Source: Oceanibaculum indicum P24 (GTDB taxonomy: Bacteria > Pseudomonadota > Alphaproteobacteria > Oceanibaculales > Oceanibaculaceae). Taken from it: 64,000 nucleotides of DNA. The notes under the pieces are model-generated. The model had not been told where the DNA came from. It was given only the letters and a program-made list of their open reading frames with translations, and did no database searches. The DNA is taken from positions 1-64,000 of the forward strand of contig NZ_AMRL01000008.1 of NCBI RefSeq assembly GCF_000299935.1, in the 5' to 3' direction. The position numbers and the translations under genes are program-made. Below, piece by piece: positions 43,292 to 52,764 of this stretch (positions within the stretch are counted from its first letter, which is position 1; each line of letters begins with the position of its first letter).

Positions 43292-44619
43292 TCAGTCGGT
43301 AAGACCGGCGGTCAGGCCATAGCGCCGCAGCTTTTCCCACAAGGTCGTGCGCGACACGCCCAGCAGCCGGGCCGCCGCCTGCATCTGGCCCTGGGTTTCG
43401 GCCAGCGCACGCTCGATCTGCCGGCGTTCCGCCGCCTCGCGGACCTCGGCAAGGCTGGCGATGGCCGCCGTTTCGTCGCTGGCGCCGCGATATTCCGGGA
43501 ACAGGTCGGCGGGCATCAGCATGTCGCCCAGCGCCAGGGCGACGCCGCGTTCCACGCGGTTGCGCAACTCGCGCACATTGCCAGGCCAGTCATGCGCCAG
43601 CGCCACCTCCTCGGTCAGCGAGCCGATGCCGCGCAACTCCACCCCCATGCTGGCCGTGAACTCCGCGAAAAAACGCTGCATCAGCCAGCTAATATCCTCA
43701 GGCCGATCCCGCAGCGGCGGTACCTCGATGCTGACCACATTGATGCGATAGTACAGGTCCTCTCGGAACCTGCCATCCCGCACCGCCTGATACAGGTCGG
43801 CATTGGTCGCGCAGATCAGGCGCGCCTCAAAGGCAAGGCTTGCTCTCCGCCCAGCCGGGTGAAGCGGCGTTCCTCCAGGATGCGCAGCAGCTTGGCCTGC
43901 AAGGGCAGGGGCAGGTCGCCGATCTCGTCGAGGAACAGGATGCCGTCACGGGCCCGCTCCGCATATCCCTGATGCCGGCCACTGGCGCCCGTGAAGGCGC
44001 CACGCTCATGCCCGAAAATCTCGCTTTCCAGCAGGTTGTCCGGGATCGCCGCGCAGTTCACCGCCATGAAGGGCGCGTCTTTCCGCGGGCTGTTGGTGTG
44101 CAGGAAGCGGGCACAGACCTCCTTGCCAGCCCCCGTTTCCCCGGCGATCAGCACGCTGCTCGGGCGCTGCGCCAGCCGGCGCAGCAAGGCTTCCAGTTCC
44201 AGCATGGGCCGGGAAATGCCGAGTACGCCCTCGGCCTGATCGCGCTGGCCGCTATCCAGCAACTGCCGCGTCCGGTTGAGGAAATCCTCCATCGCAAAAG
44301 GCTTGGTCAGGTAATCCCCGGCGCCGGCCCGCATCAGCCCCACCGCCTGATCGATATCGCCATAGGCGGTGATGAACAGGAACGGTGCCTTGCCGCCGGC
44401 ATTGCAGGCGGTCTTGAAGACCGTCTGGCCGTCGGCATCGGGGAGCCGAATATCGCACACCACCAGGTCCGGCCGCAGGGTCTCGATCTCGCCAATGGCC
44501 GAGGCGCCATCTTGCCACCAGTGCACGGCATAGCCTTCCAGCGTCAGGCTCTGAACCAGGGATTCGCCCATGATGGCGTCATCCTCGACGATGCCGATCA
44601 GCGGCGGTTCAGGCGACAT
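43292..44619 (-). pseudogene. aioR: Sigma-54-dependent response regulator AioR, frameshifted in this sequence
   Basis: An NtrC-type regulator split by a one-base loss. Bases 44619-43816 encode a receiver domain (phospho-acceptor D56 in VVCDIRLPD) and the AAA+ part with Walker A GETGAGKE and the sigma-54 contact loop GAFTGA, then run into a stop. The frame resumes as RLICATNADLYQAVRDGRFR and continues through residues ending at 43292 with an Fis-type helix-turn-helix (MQAAARLLGVSRTTLWEKLR). The break lies at an AAA run at 43829-43831; one extra base restores a normal protein of about 440 residues. Sequencing error or real inactivation are both possible. Its start overlaps the aioS end. Confidence 0.88.
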
Positions 44620-46075
44620 GGCGCAGCTCCCCTTCGCGCAGCGGCAGGATGATGCGGATCGTGGCGCCGCCTGCCGGGTGGTTCTCTGCCTCGACATGAC
44701 CGCCGCTGCCGGCCGCAAGGCGCTGGATCATCCACAGGCCGAGGCCGCTGGCCTCACGGATCGGCATGTTCTGCGGCGAGGCCTGACGTAGATATTCGAG
44801 CGCCCAGGCCGGCAGTCCGGGACCGCTGTCAGTGACGGTCACACGCAGATGCCGTTCATCGCAGATTGCCGTGAAGCCAATCTCGCCGCCATCCGGCGTC
44901 GCAGTGCAGGCATTCAGCAACAGGTTAAGGGCGATCTGGCGGATCGCGCTGCGCGAGACAGGCAGGCTGTCCGGAATGGTGTTGTGCCAGCCGACGATGA
45001 GCTGCTTGCGCCGGGTTTCCGGCGAGACCAGCAGGCGCAGATCCTCGAAATCGGCATGCCGCAAAGGCTCCGTCTCCGCGCCGGAACGGTAGGTGACCAG
45101 GGCGGCCCGGACGACATCACGGATACCGGCCAGCCCACGCTCCAGCAGGCTGATCGAGGTCGCCCGAACGGCCTCCTGCTGGCCGTGGCGTTTCAGCGCA
45201 TCCAGGGCGTTGAACATACCGCCCAGCGGGTTGTTGATCTCATGCGCCATGCCCGAGGCCAGCCGCCCGAGGCTCGACAGTTTTTCCTCCTGGGTCAGCC
45301 GCGCCGAGAGCGCCTGCCGTTCGTTCACCGCTTCGACAAGGCTGTTGTAGCGACGGAACAGCGCCTGAAAATCGCCGCCCTGGGCGCGCACCTCGCGCTC
45401 GGGGATCGGCACCATGCGGCCTTCCGAACCATAACCGATGCGCTCGGTCAGCAGCTGTACCGGGCGGACCATGCGGCGTACCAGCAGATAACCCAGGGCT
45501 GCCAGTCCCAAGGCCAGCAAGCTGTTGCCAAGGATCAGGGTGGCCATCACTTCCTGCCGCTCGGCGATCAGCGTGCGTACATCGAACACGGCATAGATCG
45601 TGCCGAGTTGCCGTGACTGGTAGGTCAGCGGGCGCTGCGAATAGGCACGCTCGCCATCGGCTTCCAGCGCCAGCGACGGTCGGGTGCCGAAGGGACGCAG
45701 TTGACCGGCCGACAACTGGCTGCGTGTCGGATAGCGCTGCGGGTCCGTGGCGGCAATGATCTGGCCATCGCTGTCGACGACGATGGTGGTCAGCACGTCG
45801 AGGCCAGCATAGAGATGGCGGGCCCGATCCAGGGAATCGAAAACTTCCCAGACATCCTCGCGCAGCACATGCGGCAGGATGGCGGAGGAAAGGCTGTCCA
45901 GATACGCCCCTGTCAGTTCCTCCAGATGCCGTTTCTGGGTGTCTGCCAGCCTGTCCAGCACCCGGTCCGATACCAGCAGGCTGACCGCCAGCATCAGCAC
46001 CGCCACCAGCAGCGGCACCTTCAGCGTCAGCGGCCACGCGCCGGACCGCCAGGAAGGTAGCCTCGCACCGGTCAT
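44609..46075 (-). CDS. aioS: Arsenite-responsive sensor histidine kinase
   Basis: A 488-residue membrane kinase. Transmembrane helix 1 is at about 18-37, helix 2 at about 177-199. They enclose a periplasmic domain of 140 residues, followed by a HAMP-like linker. H278 in GMAHEINNPLGG is the phospho-acceptor. LNLLLNACTATPDGG, DSGPGLP and SGLGLWM form the ATPase N, G1 and G2 boxes. In the known system the periplasmic protein AioX presents As(III) to AioS, which phosphorylates AioR. The start overlaps the aioX stop by four bases. Confidence 0.92.
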   Translation of the reverse strand: MTGARLPSWRSGAWPLTLKVPLLVAVLMLAVSLLVSDRVLDRLADTQKRHLEELTGAYLDSLSSAILPHVLREDVWEVFDSLDRARHLYAGLDVLTTIVVDSDGQIIAATDPQRYPTRSQLSAGQLRPFGTRPSLALEADGERAYSQRPLTYQSRQLGTIYAVFDVRTLIAERQEVMATLILGNSLLALGLAALGYLLVRRMVRPVQLLTERIGYGSEGRMVPIPEREVRAQGGDFQALFRRYNSLVEAVNERQALSARLTQEEKLSSLGRLASGMAHEINNPLGGMFNALDALKRHGQQEAVRATSISLLERGLAGIRDVVRAALVTYRSGAETEPLRHADFEDLRLLVSPETRRKQLIVGWHNTIPDSLPVSRSAIRQIALNLLLNACTATPDGGEIGFTAICDERHLRVTVTDSGPGLPAWALEYLRQASPQNMPIREASGLGLWMIQRLAAGSGGHVEAENHPAGGATIRIILPLREGELRHVA

Positions 46076-46995
46076 CCCAGCCTCCCGACCAGCGCCACCT
46101 TGGCGGCGATACGGTCGAAAAGGGCCGGCTCCGCAGCCTGGAAGCCGTCCAGCCGCAGCATCGCCAGTACGGCACGGCCATCCTCGTCCTGCGCCATGTC
46201 GAGCAGCGCGCGGCGGGCCGCAATCAGTTCCGGACTGTCCGCCTTCTCCTTCAGCGCGGCGACCGGCGGGAAGCCAAGCAGCTCCGACTGGCGAACAATG
46301 CGCGTGCCGCGCGTCAGGGCGGGTTCGGTTTCGCTCAGCACATCCCAGACATAGCCGTCGACGCTGCCACTCTGGGCCAGACCGGTGGAAACCGCGCGTA
46401 CCACGTTGCGATGGCCATAGGTGAAGAAACTGTGCGCGAAGAACGAATCGGGCCTGTGCCCCGATTCGGTGATCAGCGCCCGTGTCACCAGATAGCCGGA
46501 ATTGCTGTCCGGGTCGGAATAGGCATGGGTATCGCCGGCCAATTGCTCGAATCCCGTGACCTCCCGTTCGGCGCCGCAGATGAGGTAGGAGCGGTAGAGC
46601 GGCTGGCCCTTCCAGACCGGCACAGCCACAAGGTCCAGCGCATCGCGATGCACGGCATAGGGAAAGCCGCAGATCCAGGCGAGATCGATCTGACCGGCCA
46701 GCAGCAGCGAGGTGATCTCCTGATAGGAACGCCGGGTGACCAGCTGTACGGGGTGGCCCGTGGCTTTCTCAAGATAGGCCTGCAGCTGTTCGAGCAGGAG
46801 TAGGTCGTTGGTCAGAAAGACCGGGGTAAGGCCAAAGCGGATGGGCTGGCGCGGTGCCATTCCCGCATCGGCGGCGTGGCTAGCGGAAGGCAACAGCAAA
46901 GATGCGGCGGCAAGGGTCGCCGCTGTCAGGAACTCCCGTCGCTCGGTGCGCCACCCTGTTGCGGCCGGCGACGGCTTTCGCCCGTCACGGCGCAT
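46072..46995 (-). CDS. aioX: Periplasmic arsenite-binding protein AioX (PhnD/TctC-like fold)
   Basis: A 307-residue periplasmic protein. TERREFLTAATLAAASLLL (18-36) is a Tat-type signal with cleavage near SHA, residue 41. IRFGLTPVFLTNDLLLLEQLQAYLEK and LLLAGQIDLAWICGFPYA are typical of AioX. C109 in WICGF corresponds to the cysteine essential for As(III) sensing in Agrobacterium. It is the first gene of aioXSR and a clear marker of an inducible arsenite-oxidation system. Confidence 0.92.
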   Translation of the reverse strand: MRRDGRKPSPAATGWRTERREFLTAATLAAASLLLPSASHAADAGMAPRQPIRFGLTPVFLTNDLLLLEQLQAYLEKATGHPVQLVTRRSYQEITSLLLAGQIDLAWICGFPYAVHRDALDLVAVPVWKGQPLYRSYLICGAEREVTGFEQLAGDTHAYSDPDSNSGYLVTRALITESGHRPDSFFAHSFFTYGHRNVVRAVSTGLAQSGSVDGYVWDVLSETEPALTRGTRIVRQSELLGFPPVAALKEKADSPELIAARRALLDMAQDEDGRAVLAMLRLDGFQAAEPALFDRIAAKVALVGRLG

Positions 46996-47115
46996 GGCGT
47001 TCCCCCTGGCTGTTCTGTGTTTTGTTCAGCCTAGCCTACTTCCAAGACAGGGGTAAGCAGAACAAGTGTAAACGGCATAGGCAATTCGCCAGCTACTGCG
47101 GCCATCAGAAATTAT

Positions 47116-47227
47116 CGGCCAGTCCAGTTCGAACTGATGAGCGATGCGCGCGCCAGCCTGCTCGCCTGGCTCGAGCGGCGTGGACATCGAAGATGCGCTT
47201 GCCCTCTCCGAGGGTACAGAAATCTGA
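47116..47227 (+). pseudogene. Remnant of a tyrosine-type integrase
   Basis: 47116-47181 encodes R-SPVQFEL-like PVQFELMSDARASLLAWLER, and 47180-47227 encodes VDIEDALALSEGTEI followed by TGA. These are two separated parts of one tyrosine recombinase family (the second is its usual C-terminus), joined out of frame by an internal deletion. No other part of the gene remains. It lies 260 bp before tRNA-Val. Confidence 0.7.
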
Positions 47228-47487
47228 CGGCGACGGTGGCCCTTCATAGTCACCTGAGGGGCCGCCATCGGCCGACTATCGCAACGGCCGCTTATTGAGT
47301 TCCGGCGCCGGGAGCAGACAGACCGCTCCCGGCCCGACGTGGTAATTGCCAGCTTGAAGCAGCAATGGTTGAAATGAGTTCGAGAGCTGAGATTCAAACT
47401 GAGACACTACCGGCGAACGCCATCGCTTGACAGCCGGAAGCACGGGCCCTATACGAAGGCCCTCCGCCGCCAGACGGCGGGCCTAAC
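47228..47487. other. Non-coding stretch between integrase remnant and tRNA-Val
   Basis: No open reading frame with family features. GAGCAGACAGACCGCTCCCG and nearby GC-rich words look like decayed mobile-element flank. CCGCCGCCAGACGGCGGG at about 47465-47481 is a small hairpin just upstream of the tRNA gene. Confidence 0.5.
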
Positions 47488-47562
47488 GGGCGGTTAGCTC
47501 AGCGGGAGAGCACACGCTTCACACGCGTGGGGTCACTGGTTCAATCCCAGTACCGCCCACCA
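47488..47562 (+). tRNA. tRNA-Val (anticodon CAC)
   Basis: The acceptor GGGCGGT pairs with ACCGCCC. The D-arm is AGCTCAGCGGGAGAGC, and the anticodon arm CACGCTTCACACGCGTG has CAC in the loop. The T-arm CTGGTTCAATCCCAG is perfect. The CCA is encoded. Seventy-five bases in all. Confidence 0.97.
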
Positions 47563-47583
47563 TTCCCCCCTCTGGAATATCAA

Positions 47584-48663
47584 TCAGGTACGCTGCACGA
47601 TGCAGCCATACCAGCCGAGGCCGGCATAGGTCTCATAGCCTGGCGTCAGCGCAAAGCCGACCCGGCCGCCGGCATCGTCGCGGTAATGGCCGCTGCGCGC
47701 CGATCCGGTGTTCAGCCGCAGCGTCTCGCTCAGGATGCCCTTGCCATCCGAGGAGGCGATCACCCGGAAGCGGTTATCCAGCAGCAGGACGCGGGTATTC
47801 TCCGCCTCTTCCGGCGTCAGCCGCACGCCCTTCACGATGGCCTCGGCCTGTGGTCCCCAGTCGAAATGGATGCCCAGCACGCCCAGCACCTTGCCGCGCG
47901 CCTCCCCGCCCTCGCGGATCGCCGCCGAATAGGTCGCCACCGGCTTGTTGCCCAGCTGCGGCGATGATGCGATATCGGCAACCGCGTAATCGTCGCCCGT
48001 GGCGGTGTTCAGCGCGTCCCGGAACCAGGCCTCGCGCGACACGTCGGCGCCTTTCACGTTGTAGGCATCGGGGCGGCCATTGGCGATCACCTTGCCGTTC
48101 ATGTCGGCGATCCACAGGTCGAGATAGACCGTATAGGCCGACAGGATGACGCCCAGCCGCTTCGACGCATAGGCGCAGGCCGTCGCTGACGGATCGACGG
48201 CGCAATCGACCACCGCGCTGTCGGTCGCCCACCAGCGCACGTCGCAGGTACGTTCGTAGAGATTGCGGTCGATCAGCTCCACAGCGTTCAGCGCCAGATC
48301 GACGAGCCGGTCGCCGCGCATATGATCGACCAGATTGCCGCCCAGCCGCTGCAGCCCCTCGACCCGCTGCGACAGCTCGCTTTCCAGCGTGTTTGAGATC
48401 AGCTCGATCTCGCCGGACACCGACTTCACTTCACCGGCCACCACCGCGAAGCCGCGCCCTGCCTCGCCGGCGCGGTTGGCCTCGATCAGCGCGTTCAGCG
48501 CCAGGATCTTGGTCCGGCTGGTGATCGCGCGGATTGCCGTGATCTTGTCGCGCGTCAGAGCCGCTAGGTCGGAGGTCAGCTCGATGATCCGTTCCGGCTT
48601 GTTATCGTCCGCCGCCGGCATACCATCCTTGGCGCCGATCTTATGATTCTGCATGGTATTCAA
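47584..48663 (-). CDS. Soluble chemoreceptor-like protein: MCP signalling tip followed by a Cache-like domain
   Basis: A 359-residue protein without a transmembrane segment. Residues about 54-82 (ALNALIEANRAGEAGRGFAV...) are the highly conserved MCP hairpin tip that contacts CheA/CheW. The helices on each side are short. Residues about 125-355 look like a Cache/PAS-type sensor (LIDRNLYERTCDVRWWATD, YVDLWIADMNGKVIANG-like, EAWFRDAL, ILGVLGIHFDW). The order, signalling before sensing, is reversed from classical receptors. The TTG at 48663 has GGAGAA five bases upstream; ATG 48654 is an alternative. No che genes are near. Confidence 0.8.
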   Translation of the reverse strand: MNTMQNHKIGAKDGMPAADDNKPERIIELTSDLAALTRDKITAIRAITSRTKILALNALIEANRAGEAGRGFAVVAGEVKSVSGEIELISNTLESELSQRVEGLQRLGGNLVDHMRGDRLVDLALNAVELIDRNLYERTCDVRWWATDSAVVDCAVDPSATACAYASKRLGVILSAYTVYLDLWIADMNGKVIANGRPDAYNVKGADVSREAWFRDALNTATGDDYAVADIASSPQLGNKPVATYSAAIREGGEARGKVLGVLGIHFDWGPQAEAIVKGVRLTPEEAENTRVLLLDNRFRVIASSDGKGILSETLRLNTGSARSGHYRDDAGGRVGFALTPGYETYAGLGWYGCIVQRT

Positions 48664-48696
48664 GAGAATTCTCCGGGCAAAAGCGCAAAATACGAT

Positions 48697-48781
48697 CTAT
48701 TGCGGCGCGCCTGGACAGGTTCACCGCAATGCCGGAAGCAGGATTCGTCCCTACAGCCCGCTTCGGGGCGGGCTTTTTCCA
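48697..48781 (+). ncRNA. Candidate small RNA with intrinsic terminator
   Basis: TTGCGG...CCGCAA (about 48703-48732) can form a hairpin and is followed by AGCCCGCTTCGGGGCGGGCT and TTTTTCC, an intrinsic terminator on the plus strand. No ORF ends here on this strand, so the terminator is unexplained by a gene. A weak promoter could lie upstream. Function unknown. Confidence 0.3.
48757..48780 (+). terminator. Orphan intrinsic terminator
   Basis: AGCCCGC-TTCGG-GGCGGGCT-type hairpin with seven paired bases (AGCCCGC with GCGGGCT) followed by TTTTT. It lies in the intergenic gap 48664-49022, which is otherwise AT-richer and holds no gene. Confidence 0.7.
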
Positions 48782-49022
48782 ATGCATGTTGTCATTGGAA
48801 TTATTAAACTTTCCTTACCGCGCTGGCTGAAACGAAAAAATTTCACACCCAGGCGGGAGAAAACGCAGGCAAGGCAAGCATTCAACGTATTTCTTTGTTT
48901 TTAATCAAGTCGCAAATGCTAGTTTAGGAAACATTTCATCAAGCATAGAGATATGATGTCGAATATGAGCCGATGGTGTGAAAAGCAGGTTTTTCTCTTG
49001 AAGCGCGACAAGGGGGCCACCA

Positions 49023-49523
49023 ATGTCGCGTAGCTATAGCAAGAAAGAAGCCCAGGAAATGCTCACCGCGCTGGAGCGCCAGGCGCGGGAAATCGTCATT
49101 CTGGCGACCCAGACCGAGAAGAATGTCCATCAGCACAGCTTCCATTCCTACCGGCAGTTCCGCGACAAGATCTCGGAATTCGAGACCTTCGGCATCCTGA
49201 TCGAGAACCGCCTGCGCAATCTGGAAACCGGACGCGACGAACGGCTGGACGAACAATTCGACGCGCTGAACATCCTGATCTCCAAGGCGGTGCTGCGCAC
49301 CAGCACGAAATTCTTCCTGGCGCTGAGCAAGAGCCCGGCTCTGCCCATCGGCTCACGCGAGATTTTTGTACAGGAATTACGCAACCTGCATCTGGCGCGG
49401 GAAAAGTTGTCGCAGCCGCGCTATGCCCATCTGCTGGACGAGGATGCCGACCGCAACATGAAGGTCGCGGAGAACATCCTGAACGAGATCATCGAACGCG
49501 CTCCCAGCCTGCTGAACCTCTAG
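49023..49523 (+). CDS. Alpha-helical protein of unknown function
   Basis: A 166-residue soluble, predicted all-helical protein with many Glu, Arg and Leu. The heptad-like stretch ALERQAREIVILATQTEKNV and LIENRLRNLETGRDERLDEQ suggest coiled-coil character. No cysteines, signal or known motif. It is monocistronic, with an AT-rich leader upstream. I do not recognise a family. Confidence 0.6.
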   Translation: MSRSYSKKEAQEMLTALERQAREIVILATQTEKNVHQHSFHSYRQFRDKISEFETFGILIENRLRNLETGRDERLDEQFDALNILISKAVLRTSTKFFLALSKSPALPIGSREIFVQELRNLHLAREKLSQPRYAHLLDEDADRNMKVAENILNEIIERAPSLLNL

Positions 49524-49616
49524 CCTTTCTCCCCTCCCCGCCACATCCCGCATTCCTGCCGTGAACGCGTCGGGCTTGCCAGACAGCCCTCCAAGCCGCT
49601 ACAGGAACCCTAATAA

Positions 49617-50390
<774 letters not shown>

Positions 50391-50421
50391 CCCAAATCAC
50401 GACAGAACAGGGAGTATCATC

Positions 50422-51270
50422 ATGCGTCTCTTGCGCTATGGAGAAGCCGGCAAGGAAAAGCCCGGCCTGCTGGATGCCGGCGACACGCTGCGCGATCTGT
50501 CCGGCCATGTCGCCGATATCGATGGCGGGAGCATTTCACCGGACGGGCTGAAAAAGCTGGCGGCCATTGACCCTGCCAGCCTGCCGGCTGTTTCCGGCAA
50601 TCCGCGCCTTGGCTGCCCGGTCGGCAATATCGGGAAGATCATCTGCGTCGGGCTGAACTATTCCGACCATGCCGCCGAGACCGGCATGCAGGTACCGGCG
50701 GAGCCGATCATCTTCATGAAGGCGACAACCGCCATCAACGGCCCGAACGATACGGTGGTGATCCCGCGCCATTCCAAGAAGACCGACTGGGAAGTCGAGC
50801 TGGGCATTGTCATCGGCAAGAAGGCGCAATATGTCGAGGAGAAGGACGCGCTGGACTATGTCGCCGGCTATGTGCTGGTGAACGACATCTCGGAGCGCGA
50901 ATTCCAGATCGAGCGGCATGGCCAGTGGGTGAAGGGCAAGAGCGCCGACACCTTCGCGCCGATCGGCCCCTGGCTGGTGACCAGGGACGAGGTCGCCGAC
51001 CCGCAGAACCTGAAGATGTGGCTGGACGTGAACGGCAAGCGCTGCCAGGACGGCTCCACCACCACCATGGTCTATGGGGTGAAGCATCTGGTCAGCTATA
51101 TCAGCCAGTTCATGACGCTGATGCCCGGCGACGTCATCCCCACCGGCACGCCGCCAGGCGTGGGTGCGGGCATGAAGCCGCCGATGTTCCTGAAGCCCGG
51201 CGATGTGATGAAGCTGGGCATCGAGGGGCTGGGCGAGCAGCACCAGGACGTCGTGGGGTACAAGGGCTGA
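50422..51270 (+). CDS. Fumarylacetoacetate hydrolase family protein
   Basis: A 282-residue FAH-family enzyme. ICVGLNYSDHAAETG and FMKATTAINGPND mark the active-site region, DWEVELGIVIGK carries the acidic metal ligands, and GDVIPTGTPPGVGAGMKPP is the usual FAH loop. The family cleaves C-C bonds in diketo acids. With the SDR upstream, 2,4-diketo-3-deoxy-L-fuconate or rhamnonate cleavage is the likely job. AGGGAG precedes the ATG. Ureidoglycolate lyase is a common mis-annotation. Confidence 0.87.
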   Translation: MRLLRYGEAGKEKPGLLDAGDTLRDLSGHVADIDGGSISPDGLKKLAAIDPASLPAVSGNPRLGCPVGNIGKIICVGLNYSDHAAETGMQVPAEPIIFMKATTAINGPNDTVVIPRHSKKTDWEVELGIVIGKKAQYVEEKDALDYVAGYVLVNDISEREFQIERHGQWVKGKSADTFAPIGPWLVTRDEVADPQNLKMWLDVNGKRCQDGSTTTMVYGVKHLVSYISQFMTLMPGDVIPTGTPPGVGAGMKPPMFLKPGDVMKLGIEGLGEQHQDVVGYKG

Positions 51271-52133
51271 TGTCTGCGGCTCCGAGCTATAAGGGCCTGT
51301 CCGGCGAGGCGCTGGAGCGGGAATATAACCCGCGCCTCGCCGCGCCGGACTTCCAGGCCTATCTCGACGCCCAGGCCAGCCGTGCCACCAGCACCCGTGA
51401 TGCGCTGGCCGGCTCGCTGGATGTCAGCTATGGCGACGGGCCGCTGCAGACGCTGGACATCTTCCCGGCAAAGACACCGAACGCGCCGGTTCACGCCTTC
51501 ATCCATGGCGGTTACTGGCGCGGGCTGGACAAGAGCTTCTACAGCTACATCGCAGAGCCGCTGGTCGCCGCCGGTGCCACGGTGGCGATGGTGAATTACG
51601 ATCTCGCGCCGAAGCTGACCATCAGCGGCATCGTGGCGCAGATCGCGGAAGCGGTGCGCTGGCTGCACGCCAATGCGCGGCAGGTTGGCGGCAATCCGGA
51701 CAGGCTGTACCTGTCCGGCCATTCCGCCGGCGCGCATCTGGCCGCCATGATGCTGGCGCGCGACTGGGCGGCGGAAGGCCGCCCGGCCGATATCGTGAAG
51801 GGGGTGGTCGCGGTTTCCGGCGTCTATGAGCTGGAACCGGTGACGATGCTGAAGGTGAATGCGGAAATCGGCCTGACCGCCGATGAGGCAGCACGCAACA
51901 GCCTGGCCGCGAACCCGCCTCGGCCAGTCTGCCCGATTCTGGTGGCTGTGGGCGGCGGCGAGACGCCGGACTGGATCCGGCAATCCGCCGATTTCGCGAA
52001 GCTGTGCCGGAAACGCGGGCTTGCGACCGACTATTGGGAAATCGGCCGCGAACATCATTTCTCGATCTGCGACCGCATGGGCGAAGCCAGACATCCGCTG
52101 GTCCGCGCCATGCTGGCCCAGATGGGACTTTAG
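51270..52133 (+). CDS. Alpha/beta hydrolase, arylformamidase (kynurenine formamidase)-like
   Basis: A 287-residue alpha/beta hydrolase. HGGYWRGLDKS is the oxyanion motif HGGxW of kynurenine formamidases, and GHSAGAHLAAMM has the nucleophilic serine. The late Asp and REHHFSICD supply the rest of the triad. It overlaps the FAH gene stop (TGATG), so it belongs to the same operon. In that setting a lactone or ester substrate is as likely as N-formylkynurenine. No other kynurenine gene is near. Confidence 0.82.
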   Translation: MSAAPSYKGLSGEALEREYNPRLAAPDFQAYLDAQASRATSTRDALAGSLDVSYGDGPLQTLDIFPAKTPNAPVHAFIHGGYWRGLDKSFYSYIAEPLVAAGATVAMVNYDLAPKLTISGIVAQIAEAVRWLHANARQVGGNPDRLYLSGHSAGAHLAAMMLARDWAAEGRPADIVKGVVAVSGVYELEPVTMLKVNAEIGLTADEAARNSLAANPPRPVCPILVAVGGGETPDWIRQSADFAKLCRKRGLATDYWEIGREHHFSICDRMGEARHPLVRAMLAQMGL

Positions 52134-52657
52134 GGCCGCCAGAGCGCCTCATTGCGCCACACCGGTGGCACGATGAGGCTCGCTCCCGGCGCGCTTTTAT
52201 TGCCGGCGAGGCGAATGGACTGCCAGCCTGTCCGCCATTCTTCGGGTATTTCATAGGGTGGCAGAAGGTGAGTCTCGGGCTGGAAGCCAAAGCGCCCGTA
52301 ATAACCAGGATCGCCAAGCACAAAAACCCATGAAAAGCCCTGGTCTTTCAATCGTTCCAGGCTGTCGCGGATAAGGGCGCCGCCGATGCCTCTGCCTTGC
52401 CATTCCGGTGTTACCGCGAGCGGGCCTAGAAGAGCGATCCTTTCCGTTACCCCCTCAATCCGGCAGCTTGTCAGGGCTATGTGCCCGACCAGCACCCCGT
52501 CGAGGGTCGCGACCAGAGAAATCACGTCCCTCCCCTGCCGCAAGAGTGCGCTGACCAGCGGCAGCAAATCCTCTTCGGGAAAGGCTTTCGGATAGAGGGC
52601 TTCTACAGCGGAAAAGTCCGCAGGTCGGATTTCGTGGATATCGGGGATTGCAGACAT
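52130..52657 (-). CDS. GNAT family N-acetyltransferase
   Basis: A 175-residue acetyltransferase. LGPLAVTPEWQGRGIGGALI is the acetyl-CoA binding motif A (Q/R-x-x-G-x-G/A). VLGDPGYYGRFGFQPE is the motif B region typical of the YhbS-type putative acetyltransferases. The ATG at 52657 has an AGGG upstream. Convergent with the arylformamidase-like gene, sharing four bases. Substrate unknown. Confidence 0.88.
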   Translation of the reverse strand: MSAIPDIHEIRPADFSAVEALYPKAFPEEDLLPLVSALLRQGRDVISLVATLDGVLVGHIALTSCRIEGVTERIALLGPLAVTPEWQGRGIGGALIRDSLERLKDQGFSWVFVLGDPGYYGRFGFQPETHLLPPYEIPEEWRTGWQSIRLAGNKSAPGASLIVPPVWRNEALWRP

Positions 52658-52764
52658 TCCAGCCCTATTCAAGGAGACGCAAAATCTCCGAAGAATCTAG
52701 ACCAGCTATCGCCTGGATACACCTTCTGTTCCAGTCACTATTTCAAGGCATAACCCGGGAAACC

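Noticed and set aside
34979-47562. A direct-repeat-bounded genomic island between the tRNA-like end and tRNA-Val.
   Set aside because: The 3' ends (GCGGTCCG-CCA versus ACCGCCCA-CCA) do not match, so a simple single-integration model with tRNA-Val as target is not supported.
48697-48781. Small SRP (4.5S) RNA.
   Set aside because: CCGGAAGCAGG recalls the SRP tetraloop region, but the conserved symmetric loop AGGUC...AAGCAGCC is absent and the flanks do not pair.
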